Source of the DNA: Flagellimonas yonaguniensis
GTDB lineage: Bacteria; Bacteroidota; Bacteroidia; Flavobacteriales; Flavobacteriaceae
Direction of reading: 5' to 3'
Assembly: GCF_029193885.1 (NCBI RefSeq)
Contig: NZ_JARFVB010000001.1
Coordinates: forward strand, 904,530 to 968,529
DNA length: 64,000 bases
How positions within the stretch are numbered: position 1 is the first letter of the stretch; every line of letters begins with the position of its first letter. A program made the position numbers and the translations under genes. This document shows, piece by piece, positions 45,597 through 55,295 of this stretch. The notes under the pieces were generated by a model. The model made no database searches. It saw nothing but the letters and a program-made list of their open reading frames with translations, and had not been told where the DNA came from.

Positions 45597-47021
45597 ATGG
45601 AAGTAGCATTGATTTTATATTTACTTCTTACGATGGCGACGGCCATTAGGCTGTTGGTCTATGGGGCAAGACCGACCAAAACACTGGCATGGCTGCTCGC
45701 CATTTTTGCACTTCCTGTAAGTGGCATTCTTCTGTACCTGGCCTTTGGGCGAAACAGGAAAAAGAACAAATTCTTCAAATTGAAGAAGACCAAGGCCGTT
45801 TCCGAATATTTGGCAAAGGTGGAAACCTACTATGAGAATGCACATATCGAAGCCCCTGTATCTGTCAAGGACCATATCAAATTGGTAAAGGCAATTACCA
45901 AAAGTTCAAGCTCCATACCGCTCATGGGCAATCGGTTGACGCCGTTAAAAGATGGCCCTTTAACATTTGATACTATTTTTGATGCCATTGAAACTGCCGA
46001 AAAATTCATCCATATCCAATATTACATCTTTGAGGAAGGGGAACTGGCAGATAGGTTCCTTTCAATCCTCGAGCGCAAGGCAAGGGAAGGCGTGCAGGTA
46101 CACTTTATATATGATGGGGTGGGAAGCAGGGCCCTATCGAAAAAATACATAGCATCGTTAAAACGGGCCGGAATCAAGGTATATGGGTTTTTGCCGATGC
46201 GTTTGGGCAGTTTACTTTCATCCATCAACTACCGCAATCACAGAAAAATTGTGATTGTTGATGGTCTGATTGCCTTTACAGGAGGAATCAATGTATCGGA
46301 CAAATATATCAAAGGTGACCCGGCTCTGGGAGTTTGGCATGATATGCACCTACAATTGGAAGGGCCCATTGTAAATGGCCTTCAGGCAGTATTTGCGGTA
46401 GATTGGAGCTTTGTGAGCAGTACCGATGACATGTTGACCCCAAAGTATTTGTCGACCCCACCCGATATGGGCAACTCGGTGGCCCAGATCATTGCCAGTG
46501 GACCGGACTCCGATTTTGCCGCAATCCACCATCTCTATTTTTCAATCATCAATATGGCTAAAAAATATGTGTATATAACCAATCCCTATATCATCCCAGG
46601 AGATGCCCTGATGGAAGCATTGCGGGTTGCGGCCCTTGGTGGGGTTGATATCAGGCTGCTGGTGCCCGAAGCTTCGGATAGTGCTGTGGTAAAATGGGGA
46701 GTGCGTTCCTATTTTGAGGACCTGTTGGAGGTAGGAGCCAAGATTTTTCTGTTTCAGGATGGCTTTTTGCACAGTAAGGTCATCGTCTGTGATGACCAGG
46801 TGACCACTATCGGGACCGCAAATTTGGATATTAGGAGTTTTGAACAAAACTACGAGGTGAACGTTCTGGTCTATGAAAGGGAATTTTCGGAAAAGCTGAG
46901 AGATGATTTTTTGGAGGATTGTAAAAAAAGCATTCAAGTCGATTATCAGGAATACCTTAAAAGACCGAAGATGGATCGTTTAAAGGAAGGGATGGCCAAA
47001 GTGTTCAGCCCAGTCCTGTGA
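45597..47021 (+). CDS. cls: Cardiolipin synthase (phospholipase D family)
   Basis: 474 residues from ATG 45597 (MEVALILYLLLTMATAIRLL), the start of the first of two N-terminal membrane helices; an ATG at 45567 adds ten residues. Two HKD motifs: NHRKIVIVDG with FTGGINVSD, and HSKVIVCDDQ with IGTANLDIRSF. It joins two phosphatidylglycerols, or PG and PE, to make cardiolipin at the inner membrane. Its stop overlaps the start region of patatin copy 2, so lipid synthesis and deacylation genes are coupled. Confidence 0.96.
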   Translation: MEVALILYLLLTMATAIRLLVYGARPTKTLAWLLAIFALPVSGILLYLAFGRNRKKNKFFKLKKTKAVSEYLAKVETYYENAHIEAPVSVKDHIKLVKAITKSSSSIPLMGNRLTPLKDGPLTFDTIFDAIETAEKFIHIQYYIFEEGELADRFLSILERKAREGVQVHFIYDGVGSRALSKKYIASLKRAGIKVYGFLPMRLGSLLSSINYRNHRKIVIVDGLIAFTGGINVSDKYIKGDPALGVWHDMHLQLEGPIVNGLQAVFAVDWSFVSSTDDMLTPKYLSTPPDMGNSVAQIIASGPDSDFAAIHHLYFSIINMAKKYVYITNPYIIPGDALMEALRVAALGGVDIRLLVPEASDSAVVKWGVRSYFEDLLEVGAKIFLFQDGFLHSKVIVCDDQVTTIGTANLDIRSFEQNYEVNVLVYEREFSEKLRDDFLEDCKKSIQVDYQEYLKRPKMDRLKEGMAKVFSPVL

Positions 47022-47038
47022 CCAATAGAATAGCATAT

Positions 47039-47815
47039 ATGAAAAAAAACATGAACATCGGGTTGGTTTTATCAGGGGGCGGTACCCGTGGAGTAGCACA
47101 TATAGGTGCCATTAAGGCCATGGAGGAACATGGTATATTCCCTACCCATATTTCGGGTACAAGTGCTGGTGCCGTAGTTGGCGCTTTTTATGCAAGTGGG
47201 GTAGAATTGACCCAAATATTGGATTTCTTCAAGACGATTCCCATCTTCCACCCGCAAAAATATGCCAGAGGAAAACCTGGGTTCATCGACACGGAAAAGT
47301 TCTATCCCGATTTCAAAAAGCTGCTCCCAGAGGATAACTTCAGGGCCCTCAAAAAAAAGTTGTTCATAACAGGGACCAATGTCATGGAGGGCACGTTGAA
47401 GATTTTTGACTCCGGCGAGGTCATCCGCCCCATATTGGCCTCGGCATCCTTCCCCGGGGTTTTTACCCCGACCAGGATTGGAATGTCGTATTATGTGGAT
47501 GGTGGTGTATTGAACAATTTTCCCATAGAACCCTTGCGGTTATCCTGTGATAGGATTTTGGGGATATATGTAAACCCCCTGAAAAAAATTGGGACAAAGG
47601 ATTTGAACAGCGCCTATAGCGTACTGGAAAGATCATATAAAATAAAGATGGCGGCAGATTCCATCCAAAAATTCAAGGAGTGTGATCTGGTGGTCCATCC
47701 AGAGGAACTCAGCAAGTATAGCACCTTCAACATGAAAGACTTGGAAGTGATTTTCGATATAGGCTATGCCAAAACAAAAAAAGTGCTCGAAGAATCCGGG
47801 TTTGCCATGGATTGA
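47039..47815 (+). CDS. Patatin-like phospholipase (copy 2)
   Basis: 258 residues from ATG 47039 (MKKNMNIGLVLSGGG); a GTG at 47018 overlapping the cls stop is also possible. Oxyanion GGGTRG, nucleophile GTSAG and DGG dyad Asp (YVDGGVLNNFPIEPL) intact. Paralogue of 44069, sharing long blocks such as RPILASASFPG, ILGIYVNPLKKI (copy 1 IIGVYVNPLKKI) and VLERSYKIKMA. It converges on the UbiB-family gene 34 bp away. Confidence 0.95.
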   Translation: MKKNMNIGLVLSGGGTRGVAHIGAIKAMEEHGIFPTHISGTSAGAVVGAFYASGVELTQILDFFKTIPIFHPQKYARGKPGFIDTEKFYPDFKKLLPEDNFRALKKKLFITGTNVMEGTLKIFDSGEVIRPILASASFPGVFTPTRIGMSYYVDGGVLNNFPIEPLRLSCDRILGIYVNPLKKIGTKDLNSAYSVLERSYKIKMAADSIQKFKECDLVVHPEELSKYSTFNMKDLEVIFDIGYAKTKKVLEESGFAMD

Positions 47816-47849
47816 GTCAAACCCAGGTCCTTTACGCCCGGGACCATGA

Positions 47850-49502
47850 TCAGTGGTTCCTGTTTCGTATCATGGATATCACAATCCCGACTCCCAGCAC
47901 AAAGGAAATCAGAAACCCCACAAACCCCAGCAGTGGAACACCGTATACCTTTGGGGGCATGTCAGCCAATACCAAAATTGAGGAACCGATCGATAGGGCC
48001 GAAATGATCAAGGCCAGCACCAAACGGTCCAACGAAGTCTTTATCTCCATCAGGCCGTCCACTTGGTGGTGTATGATAAGGGCATTTTTCTTTATTTTTT
48101 GGATCAGGTCCATGATTTCCCCGGGCATTTCCGTCCAGGTTTCCGTAATGTTCCTGAAATTTTTGAGCCCTTTAAGGATTCGGTATTTTGGGGAAATCCG
48201 CTTTTGTACGATTTGCGAGGCGTATGGGCGCATAAGCTCAAGAATGTTCAAGTCCGGATCCAGTTTTCTGCCGATACCCTCGATAAGTACGATACCCTTG
48301 ATCAAGAGGTATACATGTTGTGGAAATTCCATTCCATTTTTTCGGAAAATCGCTTTCAGCTTTTTTGTAATAGAAGCTATGTCAAGGCTTTTCAGGGAAG
48401 ATTGATCGATCAACCCGAACATGTCATGGATATCACGTTCCAATTGTCTGTCATTTTCTATGGAATGCTCCAGTGACATCTTCTTGATGGTGGTAATCAG
48501 GGCGGACGCGTTTTTTTGGACAAGGTATTGCGTAAAATCCTCAATTAGTTCCTTGTCCGGGGGGGACATCGTCCCCATGATCCCAAAATCGATAAAGGAT
48601 ATCTGACCGTTATAGGTCACCAGTATGTTGCCCGGATGCGGATCGGCATGGAAATACCCATGTTCGAGAACCTGTTGCATATACAGGTCGTATCCGACAC
48701 GGGCCACCATTTTGGGATCGAAACCCGCTTGGAGCAAATGCCCTACATTCGACACCTTTATACCTTCGATATATTCCAAACATAGGATATTATTGTTGGA
48801 TAACTCCCTATAGGTCTTATGTACATAGATGTCTTCATTTCCCCGAAAATCCCTTGTAAAGCGCTCGACGTTGTCTATTTCCTGTAAAAATGAGAGCTCA
48901 CGGTTGATGGACTGTTCAAAGGTCTCGACCATGTTCAAAAGTCCTATCTTCTTTATTTCGTCGTTATGGTTTCCCAACATTCTGGCCAAGTCCTTCATGA
49001 TCAAAAGGTCTGCCGCTATGATTTCTTCTATACCAGTTCTCTTTATTTTCAAGATGACCCATTCGCCGTTCAGCAATTGTGCCTTGAATACCTGGGATAT
49101 GGAGGCCGAGGCAAAAGGGATATTCTCGATGATATGGAAGTAATCGGCAGGGTCTATACCAAGCTCATTGGTAATCTTTTCATGGACATCCAATGGTTCT
49201 TGGGCCACATCGCTCTGAAGTTTTTTTAGCTCGTCTGTCATGGCAATGGGAAGTACATCGTCCCTGTCACTGAAGAGTTGTCCCAATTTAACATAGGCAG
49301 GCCCCAGTTCCTCCACGGCCATTCGGATACGCTCGTAGACTGAACAAGAAAGGATTTTGTCCGATGTTTTGTTTTTCCCAGTCGATTTCAGCGGGACCCA
49401 TTTTCCAATGTTGTACCGGGCCATGGTATCCTCGAAACCGTACTTGGCCAAGATGTTCACCACCTTTACGGTTCTTTTTAGTTTTCTTGAATTTTCCTTC
49501 AT
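47850..49502 (-). CDS. UbiB/ABC1/ADCK-family atypical kinase
   Basis: 550 residues. Family hallmark KxGQ region YVKLGQLFSDRDDVLP, invariant Lys in VILKIKR, EQSINRELSFLQEIDN, ICLEYIEG-type hinge, catalytic-loop equivalent FHADPHPGNIL and DFG in FIDFGIMG. Two C-terminal membrane helices (LALIISALSIGSSILVLAD, LLGFVGFLISFVLGVGIVI). The family supports ubiquinone/menaquinone or other isoprenoid-lipid metabolism and has ATPase-like activity. It adjoins cardiolipin-related genes, and cardiolipin stimulates UbiB/COQ8 ATPase activity in other organisms. Confidence 0.95.
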   Translation of the reverse strand: MKENSRKLKRTVKVVNILAKYGFEDTMARYNIGKWVPLKSTGKNKTSDKILSCSVYERIRMAVEELGPAYVKLGQLFSDRDDVLPIAMTDELKKLQSDVAQEPLDVHEKITNELGIDPADYFHIIENIPFASASISQVFKAQLLNGEWVILKIKRTGIEEIIAADLLIMKDLARMLGNHNDEIKKIGLLNMVETFEQSINRELSFLQEIDNVERFTRDFRGNEDIYVHKTYRELSNNNILCLEYIEGIKVSNVGHLLQAGFDPKMVARVGYDLYMQQVLEHGYFHADPHPGNILVTYNGQISFIDFGIMGTMSPPDKELIEDFTQYLVQKNASALITTIKKMSLEHSIENDRQLERDIHDMFGLIDQSSLKSLDIASITKKLKAIFRKNGMEFPQHVYLLIKGIVLIEGIGRKLDPDLNILELMRPYASQIVQKRISPKYRILKGLKNFRNITETWTEMPGEIMDLIQKIKKNALIIHHQVDGLMEIKTSLDRLVLALIISALSIGSSILVLADMPPKVYGVPLLGFVGFLISFVLGVGIVISMIRNRNH

Positions 49503-49613
49503 TTTTTTATCTATAGGTTGGTCTTGGATACTTTTAAGGGATGTGCCGATACAGTATCGTTCGTTCTAATCCTTTTGGCCCGTAGCCCGTCCTATCAGTT
49601 GCCCTGGCTTTAG

Positions 49614-49949
49614 TCACGGTTGAATATTCCATATTCCGATCATAAAAGAAAGCAACATCATGCCCAGAATCGGGGTGATCGGCAAATAGGTTCCGATAAG
49701 GACTCCCGAAATACCGCTGATCGGTTTCCACGCCCATTCCTTCATTTCCCTTCGATTCGAAACGGCAAAATAAGTATCGGTGGCCCTCAAAACAACGAAT
49801 GTTGTGGAAAAAACCGGGACCAAGATTAAATATGTTTCAATGGGGACGATTAAAACATATGGGCCCAAAGCTATGAAAACAATCCCTGCGATAAAGGGGA
49901 GGAGCCTATATCTAACTGTGGGCTCTGAATTTTGAAGTAATGCGGTCAT
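49614..49949 (-). CDS. Short HdeD-like (DUF308) membrane protein
   Basis: 111 residues, three membrane helices. It matches only the first half of the HdeD-like protein at 61906: LLPFIAGIVFIALGPYVLI / IETYLILVPVFS / REMKEWAWKPISGISGVLIG. The stop falls where the longer paralogue goes on with its fourth helix. It may be a natural half-size member or a gene truncated at its 3' end. It lies 111 bp upstream of the ubiB-like gene on the same strand. Confidence 0.75.
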   Translation of the reverse strand: MTALLQNSEPTVRYRLLPFIAGIVFIALGPYVLIVPIETYLILVPVFSTTFVVLRATDTYFAVSNRREMKEWAWKPISGISGVLIGTYLPITPILGMMLLSFMIGIWNIQP

Positions 49950-50536
49950 GTTCTGTTTGATTTTTAAAGAACTCCTCGAGGTTTACCTCTGGGCAGTTTA
50001 TTTATAAAAGTGGTTTCATCTTTTTTACAAGTTCGCTAAAAAATAGCTGTTTTGCACTTTTATTTCATTTTCTTTCTTGTTAGCCCGGTAAGCAGTTTCA
50101 AAAGTCTTCGGCCGAATAAAGAATAATCGATTTTCGATTCGATCCAGAAAGTCGGAATGGATTTATTATCCTGTCCATAAATCCGTTCAAAATATGTGTC
50201 ACAAAGGCCACGTGGCCATGACGAGTGGCGTTACGGGATCGCTTGCATTGGCTTACGAAAGCCATTAGGTGCAATTGTTGGGGGGTATACCCCTGCTTTG
50301 GGTGGTCACAATGATGCCTTTTTATGGTCGATCCCTGAATAATATAGCGAATAAGCAGCCGTGTCGTAGGACTGTTGGGAAATAAAAGGCACGGCTGCAG
50401 GCAGTTCCCCGGCAGAATGATAATGTCCGCAATGGTATTTCTGCTTGAAGAACAGTTCTAGTATGGGTGACTTATGTCACTTTATAAAACATCTTTATCA
50501 AGTAACTTTAGGAAAGTAACATTTGAATTAGTAATT
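49950..50536. other. 587-bp spacer with three palindromes
   Basis: No supported gene. Perfect palindromes ggccacgtggcc (50206-50217) and ggggtatacccc (50282-50293), and an inverted repeat gcagccgtg (50355-50363) / cacggctgc (50390-50398), are spaced about 75 bp apart. Just before the SDR start, agtaac occurs twice (near 50505 and 50516). No transposase or inverted-repeat ends are recognisable. Confidence 0.5.
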
Positions 50537-51286
50537 ATGAAAACATTGGAAAACAAGGTGGCCCTTATTACAGGAGCTGCACAAGGAATAGGTAAAAGTA
50601 TGGCCCTGCTTTTTGCCGAGAACGGGGCAAAATTGGTAATTACCGATTTGAATGCTGAAGCTGGGGAAAATGTGGTAAACGCGATAGAAAACAACGGAGG
50701 TGAAGCTATTTTCGTGAAAGCGGATACGTCAAATCCCGAAGACTCCCGAAAAAGTGTGGATGCGGCTTTGGCAAGATTTGGCAAATTGGATATTGCCGTC
50801 AACAATGCGGGTATTGTTGGTCCCGTACAGTCCATCGAGGAATATGATCTCAATGCATGGAACAAGGTATTGTCGATCAATCTATCTGGCGTATTTTATG
50901 GAATGAAGTATCAAATACCCGCCATGCTCAAAAACGGAAGTGGCTCCATTATTAATATGTCCTCAATTGTAGGAAGTGCCGGTGCAGCAAATTTTTCTGC
51001 GTATGTATCGTCTAAACATGGGGTGATTGGCCTGACCAGAACGGGTGCTTTGGAATATTCCAGTCGAGGAATACGGATAAATGCAGTTGGCCCTGGATAC
51101 ACCGATACTTCCATGATTGATTTTTTAGACAGTGAGCAAAAGGACATAGTCGGTGCTTCGCACCCTATCGGACGTTTGGCAAGGGTTGAGGAAATTGCCG
51201 AATTTGTGCTTTGGTTGGCGAGTGATAAAGCTTCTTTTGCCACTGGAACATACTATCCCATAGACGGTGGTTATTTGGCCCAATAA
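50537..51286 (+). CDS. SDR-family oxidoreductase
   Basis: 249 residues from ATG 50537 (MKTLENKVALITGAAQGIGK). Classical SDR: TGAAQGIG cofactor loop, VNNAG, catalytic Ser in NMSSIVGSAG, YVSSK pair and C-terminal PIDGGYLAQ. Asp in ITDLN at the end of beta-2 favours NAD over NADP. Same subfamily as the broken SDR at 22418, which may make that loss tolerable. Single gene followed by a terminator hairpin. Confidence 0.95.
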   Translation: MKTLENKVALITGAAQGIGKSMALLFAENGAKLVITDLNAEAGENVVNAIENNGGEAIFVKADTSNPEDSRKSVDAALARFGKLDIAVNNAGIVGPVQSIEEYDLNAWNKVLSINLSGVFYGMKYQIPAMLKNGSGSIINMSSIVGSAGAANFSAYVSSKHGVIGLTRTGALEYSSRGIRINAVGPGYTDTSMIDFLDSEQKDIVGASHPIGRLARVEEIAEFVLWLASDKASFATGTYYPIDGGYLAQ

Positions 51287-51302
51287 GTGTGTAAGTTAAT
51301 TG

Positions 51303-51345
51303 GAGGGGGTTGGGCCTTTCTATGGCCTGACCCTCTTTCATTTTA
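51303..51345 (+). terminator. Rho-independent-like terminator after the SDR gene
   Basis: Stem gaggg ... gggcc / ggcc ... ccctc (51303-51335) with a small internal loop, then TTTCATTTT. It begins 16 bp after the SDR stop. Confidence 0.65.
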
Positions 51346-51883
51346 TGACAGTAATTGCACATGGCCCTTTCGGAAACAATGGCTATTATCTTCAAGGATT
51401 AACATGCCCTCACGGTTTCAATGGTCTTAAAACTACATTCGGTCATATCGATATTGTGTGTATGATCATCATTCCCATAAATACCCCTTACACCGAAGTG
51501 TTTTGTGTCAATATAACCAAAGGGTAGTCAAAAAATCGGTTGCGCATCTAAAGTCTTCGGGACGTATGGCAGGGCCCTTCAAATTATGTGATGGGCTTTC
51601 ACTGGTTCCTTGGCAAGAGACATCAAGGGAAAGGATCATGCAACCTGTTTCTGACAATGTACATGTCCAAGGCAGTCTTTTTCTTGGGGATATACAAACA
51701 ATGGCGTGGCGTTTTTTGCTTTTGTCAAGATCGTTTGCGAATTGTGGTCTATCCGCATTCCGATCCATGCTCTTAAAAGTCAATATTTTTATTATTCTGT
51801 ACTTTAAAATAGTTTGACAATCAATTACGGCACAATTTTATAGTTCGGGCATTCCCTTGGTTTTTGACGTTTTACTCTACTAG
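51346..51883. other. 538-bp spacer without a supported gene
   Basis: Between the SDR terminator and the convergent bestrophin stop. Open frames up to 119 codons exist but have no family features and atypical composition (many Cys/His/Ser). Nothing else recognised. Confidence 0.4.
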
Positions 51884-52918
51884 CTACATCAGGACTCCTT
51901 TTTTTGCCTCAACGGCGGGCGGCAGATTTGTTTCGCCCAACATTTCCCTTAAATCTATTTCAATTACCCTGCAGAGGGACAACATGGGAATATCGTTGGC
52001 CATACTGGAAAATGGGTTTTCAGAATAATCCCCTACCAATTCCATGGCAACGTAGACCCATCCTATTAGAGCTACCACCGGAACTGAAAGCCAAAAGCCA
52101 AGTTGTCCCACATCCATCATTTCAGGAACCATGCTAAAAGGTAAAAAAGCAATGAATATTCCCACGAAATAACGACTCATATTGGCATACTGCCTAGGTA
52201 GCGGGAATTTTTTAATACGTTCGTTCTTGCCTTGCAACCCATATAGCGCGCGCAACACGTTCACCATTTCCATATGGCGGAAGTCATCGATAAGACCATC
52301 GTTCCTTAACTGGGTCAAATCCCTTGACTGCTCGTTGACAATCTGGGTTGCCGTATTCACGGCATTTATCAAACGATCGTGCTCACCAGGCTCCAAAAAT
52401 GTGTTGAGGCTGCTTCGTGTTTCTTCGTCATCAATAAGACCTACTCCAAATTTCCTTTGGTATTCCTTTGCTGCCCTACCAATGTGCCCTGACTGCGCAA
52501 TATGTTCCCAAGAAGTAGCTACCAATAATTGACTGCGGTGAGCATACAGCCAGGCAATATGTCGATAAACAAGTCTTTTTTTAATGTGCTTTAATTCTTG
52601 GTCCGAAACGTCGTCCTTTGTAAACTGATTTGTAACAAAGCCATCGACCATCAAACCCCAGGTGCGACTATCATTGACAATACCGCCCCAAATTTTACGG
52701 GCTTCCCATAACCTGTCATAAGACTGGTTGTTTTTGAAGCCTACGTAAAATGCAACTGCCGTACCGATGACCGATACAGGAATCCAAGGTATTTTGAAAG
52801 TGATCAGGTTAAAATGGTACAAGGTGGCAATACTGCCCATTAATGGGATAAGCCATAGGAAATGGTGCCCTGTCATTTTCATCAAACGTACAAAGCTTAT
52901 GTTCTTGGTTACGATCAT
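51884..52918 (-). CDS. Bestrophin-family anion channel
   Basis: 344 residues, four membrane helices in two pairs. Family blocks: N-terminal FVRLMKMTGHHFLWLIP, FYVGFKNNQSYDRLWEARKIWGGIVNDSRTW (in parts: GFKNNQSYDRLWEARK), FLPFSMVPEM, ALIGWVYVAMELVGDYSENPF and a C-terminal DIPMLSLCRVIEIDLREML. Bacterial bestrophins (YneE, KpBest) form pentameric ion channels in the inner membrane. A single gene here. Confidence 0.95.
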   Translation of the reverse strand: MIVTKNISFVRLMKMTGHHFLWLIPLMGSIATLYHFNLITFKIPWIPVSVIGTAVAFYVGFKNNQSYDRLWEARKIWGGIVNDSRTWGLMVDGFVTNQFTKDDVSDQELKHIKKRLVYRHIAWLYAHRSQLLVATSWEHIAQSGHIGRAAKEYQRKFGVGLIDDEETRSSLNTFLEPGEHDRLINAVNTATQIVNEQSRDLTQLRNDGLIDDFRHMEMVNVLRALYGLQGKNERIKKFPLPRQYANMSRYFVGIFIAFLPFSMVPEMMDVGQLGFWLSVPVVALIGWVYVAMELVGDYSENPFSSMANDIPMLSLCRVIEIDLREMLGETNLPPAVEAKKGVLM

Positions 52919-53627
52919 GGTTTTTAAGCCTTACGGATTTTAACCGTTGGATACAAGTCTCAAGATAGTGTTTTAAGATGGATGTACAATAATAACATGG
53001 GACACCTTCAAATGCAATGGTCAAAAGGTTTCCCTGTCCTTCCATTTAGTGGGAATTTGGAAAAAGATAAGGGATTCACCTCTACAAGTAAGGATTATAA
53101 TTGTACCACTTTGGGAATTTCTGGGGCTACGGGAATTTTGCATGTCTAAAACCATGTGAAAAACCAAGAGCCATAGTTTAATCCTAATGATATATTCTTG
53201 CAGACCATATACAGAAAGTGTAATTGAATTGATTGGTGTCTTACCATTCTTCCTTTTGATATCCGGGGTCGTTTTTTCTCAGGGAGCCAGTTTTCTTTTT
53301 TTTATTTGGAACCACCACTGCAGGGAAAGGAAAATCCAGAATGGGTTCGGGATGGATACCCTCATTAGCAGGTTGGCCATTCCCATGCCCCCAAAGCCGA
53401 AAATGTAGAGAGCTTAAGAAAAGGGATCATGAACGCCAGCGAAAAGGGATTTGTTAAATACTTTGAAGTAAGAAAACATTGACTGGTTAAACATGGCTGA
53501 TTGATTTTTTTTGTTTTTGGATATAGTATTAAAGTAGGGTGGGTCAAGGTCTATGGGGCCTGAAGTTGTAATATTCAAATGATTGAATGACAACGATTTA
53601 TTTGTTTTGATATGCATAGGGCGGTAG
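52919..53627. other. 709-bp spacer without a supported gene
   Basis: Should include the bestrophin promoter on its left. One 73-codon plus-strand frame (53187-53408) starts with a hydrophobic stretch but has no recognised family, and short frames near 53430 look protein-like for only about 17 codons. I see no repeat or hairpin of note. Confidence 0.4.
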
Positions 53628-54689
53628 CTACCTTAAAAGCCTTTTCACAAGAGGAATTACCTCTGTGGCGTATACTTGAATGGCCTCTTTTACGATTTCA
53701 TGTGGCATGGTCGCTATGGGCATTTGGATGATAAAGCGGTCGATGCCCAATTGTTTTCGCAGTTGTAAAATCTTGTTGGCCACTTCTTGTGGACTCCCTA
53801 CGAACAACCCTTTTTCCGGAGAACGGGCCTCATCAAAATCACCCCTCGTATAAGGAGGAAATCCACGATCGGCCAATAGATGGTTTCGGTAAAGTTGTAT
53901 GTAGGGAAAAAAAGTTTCGGCAGTTTCCTTGCTGTCGTTCAACACGAATCCATGCGCTTGTATACTGAACTTTAGGGTATCCGGATCATGCCCACTTTCC
54001 TGTGCGGCATAACGATACAATGTTGCATAGTGACCAAAATCGGCAATATTGCCCCCGAGCATGGCCAATACCGCCGGAAGCCCCAATTTACCTGCCTTTA
54101 TCACGGTGCTTCTCGAACCGCCCAATGCCAGGGATATATCCAACGGTTTTTCCGTACGTGGATAAATACCGAGGTTATCAATGGAACTGCGTGTTTTTCC
54201 GCTCCATGTCACATATTCATGGTCCCTGGCCTTTAATAGCAGGTCGAGTCTTTCATCAAACAAAAGATCGTATTGGTCGAGATCGAAACCAAATAGGGGA
54301 AATGTCTCGGTGAACGCCCCACGCCCCACCAATAATTCCGCACGTCCTTTGCTGATAGCATCTATGGTTGCAAAATTTTGATAGACACGAATGGGATCGC
54401 TCGTGGATAAAACCGTTACGGCGGTTCCCAACGTAATGTGTTTGGTTTTGGCCGCGGCCGCGGCCAAAATGATGGCCGGGGCAGAGGCGGCAAAGTCAGG
54501 GCGGTGATGTTCACCGACCCCGTAAAAATCGATTCCCAATTCATCCGCCAGTACGATATCGTCCACTACCTGCCGTATCCGCTCCGCTTGCGATATGGTC
54601 TTGCCGGTATGCGGGTCAGGCATCACATCGGCAAAAGTGGAAATCCCAAACTCTAATTTCCTGGCCAAATCACTGCTGGAATTCGGCAT
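53628..54689 (-). CDS. LLM-class (luciferase-like) flavin-dependent oxidoreductase
   Basis: 353 residues, TIM barrel of the bacterial luciferase type: LEFGISTFADVMPDP, DFYGVGEHHRPDFAASAP, ITLGTAVTVLSTSDPIRVYQ, RAELLVGRGAFTETF and late VGSPQEVANKIL, DRFIIQMPIATMPHE. It should use FMNH2 or a reduced cofactor to oxidise a small organic substrate; no reductase partner is adjacent. Its first 20 bases overlap the end of the yceI gene, so the two are translationally coupled. Confidence 0.95.
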   Translation of the reverse strand: MPNSSSDLARKLEFGISTFADVMPDPHTGKTISQAERIRQVVDDIVLADELGIDFYGVGEHHRPDFAASAPAIILAAAAAKTKHITLGTAVTVLSTSDPIRVYQNFATIDAISKGRAELLVGRGAFTETFPLFGFDLDQYDLLFDERLDLLLKARDHEYVTWSGKTRSSIDNLGIYPRTEKPLDISLALGGSRSTVIKAGKLGLPAVLAMLGGNIADFGHYATLYRYAAQESGHDPDTLKFSIQAHGFVLNDSKETAETFFPYIQLYRNHLLADRGFPPYTRGDFDEARSPEKGLFVGSPQEVANKILQLRKQLGIDRFIIQMPIATMPHEIVKEAIQVYATEVIPLVKRLLR

Positions 54690-55245
54690 TGACCGTAATC
54701 TCTACCTCGTCGCTCAGTAAAGGGGCCGGAAACCCGCTACCTATCCCATGATCAGATCGCTTTATGGTCCCAGATAGTTTGAACCCTGCCGTCGGTTTCT
54801 TGGTCATTGGGTTTTCGACGGTTCCCCTATAGTTCAAATCCATTTCTACGGTTTTAGTAATACCTTTAGCCGTTAGGTCTCCGGTGAGTTTATACTTTCC
54901 GCCTCCTACACTTTTTATACGGGTGCTTTTAAAAGTGATTTCAGGGTATTTCTCCACATCAAAGAAATCGGGACCTTTAAGATGTGCATCCCTGTCTCCA
55001 ATTCTGGTACTGATAGATCCTACATTAATCGTAGCTTCGACAACGGCATCGCTAAAGTCTTCTTTACTGCTGCTGATGGTCGCCTCAAATTCGTTGAATG
55101 TTCCCGAAACATCAGAGATGCCCAAGTGGGTAATGCTGAAACCTAATTCAGAATGCCCTTTATCTGATTTCCAGAGGTTTTGTATGGTGAATGCCGTTAA
55201 GGCCAGCATCGATAACATTGATAAAATTAATCCTACTTTTCTCAT
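54670..55245 (-). CDS. YceI-family periplasmic lipid-binding protein (copy 2)
   Basis: 191 residues with a signal peptide (LILSMLSMLALTAFTIQ). Same blocks as copy 1: LGFSITHLGISDVSGTFNEF, HLKGPDFFDVEKYPEITFKS, LTGDLTAKGITKTVEMD, IKRSDHGIGSGFPAPLL. Paralogue of 25757. Overlap with the downstream flavin oxidoreductase start implies joint function, perhaps in handling an isoprenoid or quinone-like compound. Confidence 0.95.
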   Translation of the reverse strand: MRKVGLILSMLSMLALTAFTIQNLWKSDKGHSELGFSITHLGISDVSGTFNEFEATISSSKEDFSDAVVEATINVGSISTRIGDRDAHLKGPDFFDVEKYPEITFKSTRIKSVGGGKYKLTGDLTAKGITKTVEMDLNYRGTVENPMTKKPTAGFKLSGTIKRSDHGIGSGFPAPLLSDEVEITVNAEFQQ

Positions 55246-55295
55246 CTTTATTTATTTTGATCAATTGATTTATTTACATTTTGATGAAGCATCTA

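Noticed and set aside
51458..51817. 119-codon plus-strand frame in the spacer after the SDR gene
   Set aside because: No family features, unusual Cys/His/Ser content and no start-region signal; treated as chance.
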